From CAYHGV01 sp964356135 (GTDB lineage Bacteria > Hydrothermota > Tepidihabitantia > CAYHGV01), in contig CAYHGV010000011.1 in assembly GCA_964356135.1 (NCBI GenBank), positions 1 to 40,945 on the forward strand: a stretch of 40,945 nt of DNA, read 5' to 3'. The notes under the pieces were generated by a model, which was given only the letters and a program-made list of their open reading frames with translations, had not been told where the DNA came from and searched no databases. How positions within the stretch are numbered: position 1 is the stretch's first letter; the number at the start of each line of letters is the position of its first letter. The position numbers and the translations under genes are program-made. Shown here piece after piece: positions 33,763-40,091 of the stretch.

Positions 33763-35138
33763 GATACTTTCTCCTTGTTCATTACTTTACTCAAAGGGCT
33801 TATATACTCAGTTTGCCATGCCAGCTTCGGCCGCACTACTCCCAGCCATTCACCGCCATATTCCTTACGCATAGCACCGGTGTCATGTACCGTGAAAGAC
33901 ACTACTTCCCGGGCAAACACCTCGGTGTGCGTAACATCGGTCAACACAATAGCATTTATGCTGTATCTGCCTTCGTTTAGAAAATTACCCGGTATCGTAC
34001 AAACCGTTCGATATAAACCCGCCGGATGGGACTTCCCGAACCACTCATCCCTTATCAGGTTTGCCGAATGCGTGTTTGCGGAAGCAAGAACGCCTACCCC
34101 CATCTTATCCAGGAGATGGATGCTCGTAGAGACCCGTGCACCTGGTTTCAGGTTCCAGAATTCTACTTGAACATGCACGTCTTCCTGAATATCCACATCT
34201 GCCGTCACTTCACCACCTGAAACAATTCGAACCGCATGAAGACGAACTTTTTCGTTACCCGGTGCGGTCTGCGAATTCTGCCAGACACGTTCACCTTGGT
34301 CTTCTCTGCCCAGGGCAATGTATTCGCTAATGACATCGCCTGATGGTCCTTCACTCCACTTCCTACCCTCCACCAAGAGCATCGTCCGCGGACACAGGTT
34401 CGCGAGGCTGCCTAAGTTATGACTCACAAACAACACCGTCCGTCCTTCTTTTGCCACATCGCCCATTTTGCCCAGGCATTTTTTCTGAAAAGCGGCATCG
34501 CCGACTGCCAGGACTTCGTCCACGAGCAAAATCTCCGGTTCCAGGTGGGCGGCGACGGCGAAGGCAAGACGGACATACATCCCGCTCGAATAGTGCTTTA
34601 CCGGTGTATCAATGAATTTTTCGATCTCAGCAAAAGCTATAATTTCATCAAATTTCTTATCAATATCAGCTTTTTTCATCCCTAAAATTGCGCCGCTTAA
34701 ATAGGTATTTTCTCTGCCGGTAAGCTCTTGATGAAAACCGGTGCCTACTTCTAACAGAGAACCTACCCTGCCGTAGATTTCAGCATAACCTTCGGTAGGT
34801 TCGGTGATGCGACTGAGGATTTTAAGAAGGGTCGTCTTTCCAGCACCATTTCTGCCAATAATTCCGACTACTTCTCCATGTTTGACTTCGAAGGAGACAT
34901 CCTTGAGAGCCCAGATGGAGTTGTTGGTTTGATTGGTTTCAAGGGTTTGGTTGGTTTCATTAGTTTGGTTGATTGCATTGGTTTTGGGAATTTGACTTTT
35001 AAGAACGGAGTGGGAGAGACGGCGGAAGGGGGCTTTTACCAAATTCGAAAGAGAATCGCGGAGGGTGTAATAGCGCTCGCGTTGGCCGATTTTGTAGCGC
35101 TTGGAGAGGGCTTCGACGCGGATGGCGGTTTCAGGCAT
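33759..35138 (-). CDS. wzt: O-antigen ABC exporter ATPase with C-terminal glycan-binding domain
   Basis: A 459-residue ABC ATPase. It has Walker A GRNGAGKTT (about 95-103), signature YSSGM (183-187) and Walker B ILLVDE (203-208), then a C-terminal beta-rich domain from about 290 (VQVEFWNLKPGARVSTSIHLLD and following) of the Wzt_C type. That domain binds the capped end of the glycan in E. coli O8/O9 relatives, so the exported chain probably ends in a terminal modification. Residues 53-73 are an Asn/Gln/Thr-rich insert encoded by degenerate nonamer repeats, placed between the KAPFRRL linker and the WALKDVSF strand. It pairs with wzm 632 bases upstream, with a four-helix-bundle gene in between. 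Confidence 0.95.
   Translation of the reverse strand: MPETAIRVEALSKRYKIGQRERYYTLRDSLSNLVKAPFRRLSHSVLKSQIPKTNAINQTNETNQTLETNQTNNSIWALKDVSFEVKHGEVVGIIGRNGAGKTTLLKILSRITEPTEGYAEIYGRVGSLLEVGTGFHQELTGRENTYLSGAILGMKKADIDKKFDEIIAFAEIEKFIDTPVKHYSSGMYVRLAFAVAAHLEPEILLVDEVLAVGDAAFQKKCLGKMGDVAKEGRTVLFVSHNLGSLANLCPRTMLLVEGRKWSEGPSGDVISEYIALGREDQGERVWQNSQTAPGNEKVRLHAVRIVSGGEVTADVDIQEDVHVQVEFWNLKPGARVSTSIHLLDKMGVGVLASANTHSANLIRDEWFGKSHPAGLYRTVCTIPGNFLNEGRYSINAIVLTDVTHTEVFAREVVSFTVHDTGAMRKEYGGEWLGVVRPKLAWQTEYISPLSKVMNKEKVS
34920..34982 (+). repeat. Nonamer repeat (TTGGTTTGA-like) inside wzt coding sequence
   Basis: On the + strand this reads as imperfect nonamers (TTGGTTTGA, TTGGTTTCA, AGGGTTTGG, TTAGTTTGG, TTGATTGCA). 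On the coding strand it gives an Asn-Gln-Thr-rich linker (NAINQTNETNQTLETNQTNN). The length stays a multiple of three and the ABC domain is intact on both sides. Confidence 0.75.
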
Positions 35139-35140
35139 AG

Positions 35141-35290
35141 ATTAAAGATGGAAGATGGAAGATGGGAGATGTAAGATGAAGGATGGGAGATGGGAGGTGA
35201 AAGATGGAGGATTGAAGATGGTAGGTAGAGGATAGTAGATAGAGGATGGAGGATGTTAAGAAGATAGAAGATAGGAAGATGAAAGATTGA
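35141..35290 (+). repeat. Heptamer repeat tract (GAAGATG-like) upstream of wzt
   Basis: About 20 imperfect heptamers such as GAAGATG, GGAGATG, TAAGATG, AAGGATG and GAGGATG fill almost the entire interval between the wzt start and the four-helix-bundle gene stop. The tract at 35729-35770 on the other side of that gene is the same motif in inverted orientation. Confidence 0.8.
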
Positions 35291-35297
35291 AGATACC

Positions 35298-35711
35298 TCA
35301 TTGCCTTATCTTGCCGACGCGGGTAATGTCATGATGCAATTCAACAGATTCAATAAAACTATAAAGCATACGATTTAACTCAGCATAGCCATCATGAAGC
35401 GATTCGTAAAGGTCTTTATCCTTCATAGATTCAGTTTCTATTAAATAATCTAAGTGCTCCACAGTTTCTAAACTTGATCCCAATGCACGCAAAAGATAGT
35501 GCAGATATTCCTGTTTGTATCTTCTTAAGGCATAACCTTCCACAATATTACTCGAAACAGACTTTGAAGACCTTCGGATTTGACTTCCTTCTTCAAACAT
35601 TTCGAACTTGGGCAATTTCAAAGACATTTTATGAACATCTACGGCTAATGTGTGTGCAAACTGATATATTTTTAATTTCTTATACCCTTCACCATTTTTA
35701 TAACTGTTCAT
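35298..35711 (-). CDS. Four-helix-bundle protein of the S23/IVS family
   Basis: A 137-residue all-helical protein. The pattern LKIYQFAHTLAVDVHKMSLKLP, QIRRSSKSVSSNIVEGYAL and YLHYLLRALGSSLETVEHLDYL is that of the 23S rRNA intervening-sequence (S23) family, also the fold of the Avd accessory protein of diversity-generating retroelements. Here it is outside any rRNA and no reverse transcriptase is visible, so its role is unknown; RNA or nucleic-acid binding is a family-level guess. The start has a perfect AAAGGAGG seven to eight bases upstream. It splits the wzm-wzt pair and is bracketed by heptamer repeats in inverted orientation, which suggests a mobile or inserted cassette. Confidence 0.88.
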   Translation of the reverse strand: MNSYKNGEGYKKLKIYQFAHTLAVDVHKMSLKLPKFEMFEEGSQIRRSSKSVSSNIVEGYALRRYKQEYLHYLLRALGSSLETVEHLDYLIETESMKDKDLYESLHDGYAELNRMLYSFIESVELHHDITRVGKIRQ

Positions 35712-35728
35712 TTTTCAACCTCCTTTAC

Positions 35729-35770
35729 ACTTACATCTTGAATCTTACATCTAACATCTCACATCTCTCG
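35729..35770 (-). repeat. Heptamer repeat tract upstream of the four-helix-bundle gene, inverted copy
   Basis: The + strand reads CATCTTG, AATCTTA, CATCTAA, CATCTCA, CATCTCT. Read on the minus strand these are AGATG-type heptamers, the reverse orientation to the tract at 35141-35290. The tract ends exactly at the wzm stop codon (35771). Confidence 0.75.
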
Positions 35771-36646
35771 TTAGATGATATCTGCAAAAAATCTCTCCAT
35801 TCTTCTGAAATAGAAAGCACCGGTGACGAAGATAAACACGGTCACCCCCAACGAAATGGCTAAGCTCTGCCAGTTGATAGGTTGATTTCCGAGGATACAT
35901 GCCCGGTGGGCTTCAACCAATCCTCCCATCGGATTTAAAGCCAATATCCAGCGGTATTTTTCAGGCAGCATGGAAGCAGGATAAATTACCGGCGTGGCAA
36001 AGAGCCAGATCTGAATTAAGAACGGTATGGCATAGCGGACATCCCGGTATTTGACATTGATGGCTGAAAGCCAGAGGCCGACGCCGGAAGCAGCAAAGAA
36101 GGAACAGAGGAGCAGGACGGGGAGCAGGAGGAGCAGAGGAGAAGGGGTGATGTGATAAATAAACATCATAACAATTAAAATACTTAACGCGATGAAATAG
36201 TCGAGAATTCCGGCAAGAGCTGAAGATAAAGGCATAATCAGGCGGGGAAAATAGATTTTCGAAATGAGGTTGGAGCTGCCGACCAGACTATTGCTTGAAT
36301 TGGTTACCGCAGTTGAAAAATAAGTCCAGAGCAATAACCCGGCATAGGAAAATATCGGATACGGGACCCCTTCTGAAGGGACCTTCGCCATTCTCCCGAA
36401 GAAGATAGTAAAAACAATCATCGTAAAAAACGGTTGCAAAATCGCCCAGCCGGCACCGATCAGGGTCTGTTTGTAGCGGATTTTTATGTCCCGCCAGGTG
36501 AGGAAATAAAGAAGCTCGCGATATTCCCAGAATGCTTTGAGGTCGAGGGGAATCCAGCCGCGGGATGGTTTGATGACAGTGATAGAGGGTGGGGCGTTTG
36601 ATTGGTTTGATTGGTTTGGTTGGTTTAATTGGTTTAGTTGGTTCAT
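35771..36646 (-). CDS. wzm: O-antigen ABC exporter permease
   Basis: A 291-residue ABC-2 type permease with about six membrane spans. It has YFLTWRDIKIRYKQTLIGAGW before the first span, then LLLWTYFSTAV, NLISKIYFPRLIMPLS, WLSAINVKYRDVRY and FATPVIYPASMLPEKY, all typical of Wzm and related TagG-like permeases. It forms the channel through which the Wzt-energised undecaprenyl-linked glycan crosses the membrane. The first 17 residues (MNQLNQLNQPNQSNQSN) are encoded by a nonamer repeat tract rather than conserved sequence. The ATG at 36646 overlaps the stop of an epimerase remnant in ATGA. Confidence 0.95.
   Translation of the reverse strand: MNQLNQLNQPNQSNQSNAPPSITVIKPSRGWIPLDLKAFWEYRELLYFLTWRDIKIRYKQTLIGAGWAILQPFFTMIVFTIFFGRMAKVPSEGVPYPIFSYAGLLLWTYFSTAVTNSSNSLVGSSNLISKIYFPRLIMPLSSALAGILDYFIALSILIVMMFIYHITPSPLLLLLPVLLLCSFFAASGVGLWLSAINVKYRDVRYAIPFLIQIWLFATPVIYPASMLPEKYRWILALNPMGGLVEAHRACILGNQPINWQSLAISLGVTVFIFVTGAFYFRRMERFFADII
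36597..36646 (+). repeat. Nonamer repeat (TTTGATTGG-like) forming the wzm N-terminus
   Basis: Consecutive TTTGATTGG, TTTGATTGG, TTTGGTTGG, TTTAATTGG and TTTAGTTGG units on the + strand. The coding strand reads them as Asn-Gln-Leu, Asn-Gln-Pro and Asn-Gln-Ser triplets at the start of Wzm. Same word family as the insert in wzt. Confidence 0.8.
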
Positions 36647-36756
36647 TTTGTTTCTTGGGCGGAGACGAACCAGGCGATCGTTTTTTCTAATCCTTCCTTG
36701 AATGTTGTTTTTGTCTTAAAGCCGAATCCCTGTTCCGCTTTTTCAAGTGTTTCATC
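36643..36756 (-). pseudogene. C-terminal remnant of an SDR sugar epimerase between ugd and wzm
   Basis: Directly after the ugd stop (TTA on + at 36757-36759), in the same frame, 37 codons read through to a TGA at 36643-36645. The peptide includes LEKAEQGFGFKTKTTF and KEGLEKTIAWFVSAQ, the C-terminal signature of extended SDR epimerases (compare LGFSAKISFETGLQKTVDWY in the epimerase at the right edge). No start codon or other part of the enzyme is present. The most direct reading is that an epimerase gene once lay upstream of wzm and was cut when ugd was brought in, leaving its last codons. The stop still overlaps the wzm ATG. Confidence 0.75.
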
Positions 36757-38061
36757 TTATCTTCTTCCCCTTCCGTAATACTTAAACCCAATTTTTTTAG
36801 CGTCTTCCGGATTCAAAACATTCCTTAGGTCAAAAATTATTTTCCCTTTCATCAATTTTTTACACTTATTTAAATCGATATTCCGGTAATCGTTCCATTC
36901 TGTCAATATCACCATAGCATCAGCATCCTTTAATGCTTCATATTCATTTTCACTATAATTTACATGATTTTTAAAATATTCTTTTGCATTTTTTAGAGCC
37001 TGAGGGTCATGGACATTCACCTTCGCACCTCTTTTTACAAGTTCCTCTATTACGACGATCGATGGGGATTCCCTTATGTCATCTGTTCCTGCTTTAAAAG
37101 CAAGTCCTAAAACTGCTATTTTTTTACCCTTCGGATTCCCGACAATGTTAATAAATTTATCGACTATCATTTTTTTCTGCATTTCATTAGACCGATTTAT
37201 TTCTTGGATAACCGACATTTTCAAACCGTATTTCTGAGCAATAGCAACGAGGGCTCTTGTATCCTTGGGTAAGCAACTACCTCCATAGCCAGGACCCGGA
37301 TGTAAAAATTTTGAACCTATTCTACCATCCATACCTATTGCCTTTGCGACTATATGAATATCCGTCCCAACTTTCTCACACAGGTCTGCTATTTGATTAA
37401 TAAAGGTAATTTTGGTTGCAAGAAATGCATTACCTGCATATTTTATTAACTCCGCAGTTTCCCAGTTGCAGAATATAAACGGAGTCTCTATAAGATAAAG
37501 AGATCGATAAATATCTTCTACCAGATCTTTCGCTTTTTCATTTTGGTATCCTACGACTACCCGATCGGGATGGAAAAAATCATGTACTGCTTTCCCTTCC
37601 CTTAAAAACTCCGGGTTGGAAACGACATCAAAACGCCTGGTGCCAATACGTTTTTTAATAAAATTGAACATCCGCCGGTTAGTACCTACTGGAACCGTAC
37701 TTTTTATTACAATAAGTTTATAACCGTTCAGGTTATCTACAATTTTCTTCGATACCTCTTTCACCTGGGTCAAATCAACAGTCCCATCCTTCTGGACAGG
37801 AGTGCCAACGGCAATAAAAATCACTTTGCTTTCTCTAATCGCATAATCTATATCCTCACTAAATGTCAATCTGCCCATAGTTACATTTTTATCCAACAAT
37901 TCCTTTAACTCTGGTTCGTAGATAGGAACTTCTCCGTTTCGTAAAAGGCTTATTTTCCGGTTGTCTTTATCCACGCAGGTTACATAATGTCCAAAATCGG
38001 CAAGCCCGACTCCTGAGACCAACCCGACATATCCGGTGCCGATGACGGCGATGTGAGGCAT
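36757..38061 (-). CDS. ugd: UDP-glucose 6-dehydrogenase family (UDP-glucose/GDP-mannose dehydrogenase)
   Basis: A 434-residue dehydrogenase. It has IAVIGTGYVGLVSGVGLADFG (NAD), IAVGTPVQKDGTVDL, STVPVGTNRR, VSNPEFLREGKAVHDF and the catalytic cysteine C263 in PGPGYGGSCLPKDTRAL. The pattern is that of the Ugd/TuaD branch, which oxidises UDP-glucose twice to UDP-glucuronate. UDP-GlcNAc dehydrogenase (WbpA) has a related but usually distinguishable sequence, so glucuronate is favoured. The product can enter the glycan directly and would be a substrate for the amide-forming enzymes encoded further left. The stop is followed in frame by the epimerase remnant. Confidence 0.93.
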   Translation of the reverse strand: MPHIAVIGTGYVGLVSGVGLADFGHYVTCVDKDNRKISLLRNGEVPIYEPELKELLDKNVTMGRLTFSEDIDYAIRESKVIFIAVGTPVQKDGTVDLTQVKEVSKKIVDNLNGYKLIVIKSTVPVGTNRRMFNFIKKRIGTRRFDVVSNPEFLREGKAVHDFFHPDRVVVGYQNEKAKDLVEDIYRSLYLIETPFIFCNWETAELIKYAGNAFLATKITFINQIADLCEKVGTDIHIVAKAIGMDGRIGSKFLHPGPGYGGSCLPKDTRALVAIAQKYGLKMSVIQEINRSNEMQKKMIVDKFINIVGNPKGKKIAVLGLAFKAGTDDIRESPSIVVIEELVKRGAKVNVHDPQALKNAKEYFKNHVNYSENEYEALKDADAMVILTEWNDYRNIDLNKCKKLMKGKIIFDLRNVLNPEDAKKIGFKYYGRGRR

Positions 38062-38064
38062 AAT

Positions 38065-38240
38065 TAAAAGGATAAAGGTTGAAGGTTAATGGATAAAGGG
38101 TAATAAGGGAAAGGATAAAGGATAAAGGTTAAATGAGTCATCGGGGTTATTGAGTCATTAAGTAATTGCGTTACTCGCGTTACTTGGGTTCATTGCGTTA
38201 GGAGCGTTCATTGCGTCACCAGGGTTTATTGCGTTTGGAT
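38065..38240 (+). repeat. Compound heptamer/nonamer repeat tract downstream of the NTase cassette
   Basis: From 38065 to about 38132 the + strand is imperfect heptamers (AGGATAA, AGGTTGA, AGGTTAA, AAGGATA). A linker with CGGGGTTATTG at 38133-38165 closely resembles the right-edge tract at 40920-40943. From 38167 to 38240 there are nonamers (GCGTTACTC, GCGTTACTT, GGGTTCATT, GCGTTCATT, GCGTCACCA, GGGTTTATT). The 192-base gap between ugd and the small gene holds nothing else. Confidence 0.8.
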
Positions 38241-38253
38241 GCAGTATCGAACC

Positions 38254-38478
38254 CTAAATTTGTTTAATAATCTTAAAAAGTCTTCGAAGTCTTTCTCGAC
38301 CTGCACGAATAGCTCCTTTATCAATTTTGAGATACATCTCGCGCAAGAACTGCATCGTCTCGATTCTTTCTCTCCGGGTCATACGTAGATAGTACGCATC
38401 GTCAAACCTATTGGCAGCATCGAATTTATTTTTCGAAGAAAAAGAATGGTGCTTGATAACCCAGATTTTTTTAGCCAT
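38254..38478 (-). CDS. Small protein, third member of the NTase/HTH cassette
   Basis: A protein of 74 residues from the ATG at 38478, five bases after the stop of the HTH gene; the longer frame from 38538 would overlap that gene and add unconserved sequence. It contains KNKFDAANRFDDAYYLRMTRRERIETMQFLREMYLKI, split here by a basic linker. The YYLRMTRRERIETMQFLR pattern is often seen in small proteins encoded beside AbiEii-like nucleotidyltransferases. It has no catalytic motif and is probably a partner protein. Function unknown. Confidence 0.6.
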   Translation of the reverse strand: MAKKIWVIKHHSFSSKNKFDAANRFDDAYYLRMTRRERIETMQFLREMYLKIDKGAIRAGRERLRRLFKIIKQI

Positions 38479-38483
38479 CGTAA

Positions 38484-38870
38484 TTATCCATGCTCGCTCT
38501 TCGGTATCGGCAGCATCGGCTGGGTGCAGCGCAACCATTCCCGGGGTATCGAAAACCGCTTTTCGATTCCCCTTAAAACCGTCAACGGTATTACAACACC
38601 ATTCTTCTCGAACCGGCGATAGCGCTTCAGCCGGATATTCACCAACCGGGCAAACTCCGCCTCGTCATACCCTAAGTTTTCGCGCAGAACCCACAACCTC
38701 TTATTGGATGTATCGACTCCCCTAAGAGTTAGATTTTTCATGAACACTTTTATCGGCACAATTTTTTCGACGAAATCGCGCAGAAGCTCCAAAGCCATCA
38801 GATTCTCGTGGGTTGTGGCGAAGAACATCTGTTTTGGTTTTTTTTTCAACTCAAAAATTTGATTTTTCAT
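38484..38870 (-). CDS. Helix-turn-helix (Cro/C1-like) protein
   Basis: A 128-residue protein with an XRE-type HTH in its C-terminal half: LWVLRENLGYDEAEFARLV as helices 1-2, then NIRLKRYRRFEKNG as the recognition part, and IPLTVLRGIEKRFSIPREWL. The N-terminal half is helical and basic. It lies 66 bases downstream of the nucleotidyltransferase gene and directly upstream of the small gene, so it may repress the cassette. No good ribosome-binding site precedes the ATG at 38870; an internal ATG at residue 44 (MKNLTLRG) is an alternative. Confidence 0.65.
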   Translation of the reverse strand: MKNQIFELKKKPKQMFFATTHENLMALELLRDFVEKIVPIKVFMKNLTLRGVDTSNKRLWVLRENLGYDEAEFARLVNIRLKRYRRFEKNGVVIPLTVLRGIEKRFSIPREWLRCTQPMLPIPKSEHG

Positions 38871-38936
38871 AGGTTTTTAAAGGTTTTTTCCGCAACATTG
38901 GAGGCATCTCGGCACATCCCGAGTGCGTTCATCGAT

Positions 38937-39410
38937 TCACTCCCTGCTTAATTTCTTTAGCTTTTCGATATCAATCAAATCGGCAGGTCTGCCGGCTGCT
39001 CGTTTCATTCTAATTAAATCATCGAACGCTATGACCCGGATTTCGAAATCATCGATTTTTTTCTTTGTTGTTCTTGTCTGAGACAAAGTTTTAATCAATA
39101 AAACATCGATAGTCAATAATGGCGTGTCCGGGTTATAAAAAGTTATCACCTTCGCGTTTTTCTCTTTCTTCCACTGCGCACGCTTCCTGGAATCGGCAAG
39201 GTCCGAGGCGACGATTGGAACACCGGGTTGAAAATGCAACCGGGATAGGACCCGGATAAATCTTTTAACATTCTCTTTTGAAAAATCAACAACCAAATCG
39301 ATATCGTTTGTAAATCGAACATAGCCATACAGCACAACCGCGACACCGCCAACGACGGCGTATTTTACTTTGCCTCTTTCTAAAGATCGAAAAACGTCTT
39401 CGATTCTCAC
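38937..39410 (-). CDS. Nucleotidyltransferase of the AbiEii/MNT-like superfamily
   Basis: A 157-residue protein with the minimal DNA polymerase-beta nucleotidyltransferase core. VGGVAVVLYGYVRFTNDIDLVV has the GG helix cap and the two catalytic acids D36 and D38 in TNDIDL. A third acid is likely in LLTIDVLL. The family includes toxin components of AbiEi/AbiEii-type systems and sugar or antibiotic nucleotidyltransferases. The small size, HTH neighbour and small partner favour a toxin-antitoxin-like cassette over an antibiotic enzyme. A nonamer and heptamer tract lies directly upstream (39422-39543). Confidence 0.8.
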   Translation of the reverse strand: MRIEDVFRSLERGKVKYAVVGGVAVVLYGYVRFTNDIDLVVDFSKENVKRFIRVLSRLHFQPGVPIVASDLADSRKRAQWKKEKNAKVITFYNPDTPLLTIDVLLIKTLSQTRTTKKKIDDFEIRVIAFDDLIRMKRAAGRPADLIDIEKLKKLSRE

Positions 39411-39421
39411 TTTATGAAGAG

Positions 39422-39543
39422 AAAGGTTAAAGGTTTAAGGTTAAAGCGTTGCTTGCGTTCTTTGCGTCACTAGCGTTCATTGAGTTCGTTGCGTCGAAAG
39501 TCGTAAAACGTAAGAAGTTAGAAGTAAGAAGTGAATGATGAAA
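39422..39543 (+). repeat. Compound repeat tract between the NTase cassette and relE
   Basis: Heptamers AAAGGTT, AAAGGTT, TAAGGTT (39422-39442) lead into nonamers GCGTTCTTT, GCGTCACTA, GCGTTCATT, GAGTTCGTT, GCGTCGAAA (to 39499). AAGTTAG, AAGTAAG, AAGTGAA heptamers follow (about 39511-39543). It fills nearly the entire space between the two cassettes. Confidence 0.75.
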
Positions 39544-39545
39544 TA

Positions 39546-39806
39546 TTATCTGTAGGCAATACTGCGATGGATAATTTTTTCAACGTAAATTAATGATTTC
39601 CCCTGATCGATTTCAAAAATTATCCTGTAATCTCCCACTCGGTGGGAATAGTATCCTTTGAGATTTCCAACCAAAGATTTGGCGATATACGGATTCACGG
39701 CAAGTCGGTCAAATGACCGAATGAAATGAGTAAATAATTTACGATTAGTTTTGTGAATGTTATCCAAGAATTTTTCTGCTTGATTGGCTAAACGAAGTTC
39801 AAACAC
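39546..39806 (-). CDS. RelE/ParE-type toxin
   Basis: An 86-residue protein with the RelE/ParE pattern: FELRLANQAEKFLDNIH at the N-terminus, LAVNPYIAKSLVGNLKGYYSHRVGDYRIIFEIDQG in the centre, and IYVEKIIHRSIAYR at the end. The central RVGDYRIIFE strand is characteristic of type II RelE-fold toxins that cut mRNA in the ribosome or poison gyrase. The antitoxin gene ends two bases upstream, so the pair is co-expressed. The length is standard. Confidence 0.9.
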   Translation of the reverse strand: MFELRLANQAEKFLDNIHKTNRKLFTHFIRSFDRLAVNPYIAKSLVGNLKGYYSHRVGDYRIIFEIDQGKSLIYVEKIIHRSIAYR

Positions 39807-39808
39807 AA

Positions 39809-40003
39809 TTAAGGTTTATATTTCTTTTTATAATCCTTGAGCGTAATAAAATCACCTTTATCCATTCTCACCCGTTCTTCTTTTAACTCATCGAGTAATT
39901 TCGGATAGAGAACAAGAAGCTCAAGTGTCTCTTTCATATTTTCATACTCTTCAACAGAGATGAGAATGAGGGGCTTATCGCTCTTTATTGTAATGTTTGG
40001 CAT
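39809..40003 (-). CDS. Antitoxin of the RelE pair (Phd/YefM-like)
   Basis: A protein of 64 residues from the ATG at 40003, chosen because AAGGAGG lies four bases upstream; the longer frame to 40036 lacks a ribosome-binding site. The sequence KPLILISVEEYENMKETLELL is the Phd/YefM-type DNA-binding and dimerisation core. The acidic and basic C-terminal tail (ERVRMDKGDFITLKDYKKKYKP) would wrap the toxin. It would repress its own promoter (40063-40091) together with the toxin. Confidence 0.85.
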   Translation of the reverse strand: MPNITIKSDKPLILISVEEYENMKETLELLVLYPKLLDELKEERVRMDKGDFITLKDYKKKYKP

Positions 40004-40062
40004 TTCGCCTCCTTGCCTTCGATCATTTCCTTGCATATCATATTTGTCCCTTTTTTAGAGAA

Positions 40063-40091
40063 AATTTATCCTCTTTTTGTCCTTCTGTCAA
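40063..40091 (-). promoter_or_regulatory. Probable sigma-70 promoter of the toxin-antitoxin pair
   Basis: On the minus strand TTGACA (40086-40091), a 17-base spacer and TAAATT (40063-40068) lie about 60 bases before the antitoxin ATG. The -35 box is a perfect consensus match and overlaps the epimerase stop codon (TGA at 40088-40090), so the pair appears to have its own promoter inside the larger operon. Confidence 0.55.

Noticed and set aside
33418..34170. 250-residue plus-strand frame
   Set aside because: It lies opposite rfbF and wzt, both of which have complete, motif-bearing frames on the minus strand.
35298..35711. Diversity-generating retroelement with the four-helix-bundle gene as Avd
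   Set aside because: No reverse transcriptase, template repeat or variable repeat is visible in the window, so only the family-level similarity is noted.
36757..38061. WbpA (UDP-GlcNAc 6-dehydrogenase) as the name
   Set aside because: The motif set and length match the UDP-glucose dehydrogenase branch better. A UDP-GlcNAc role cannot be excluded but is not favoured.
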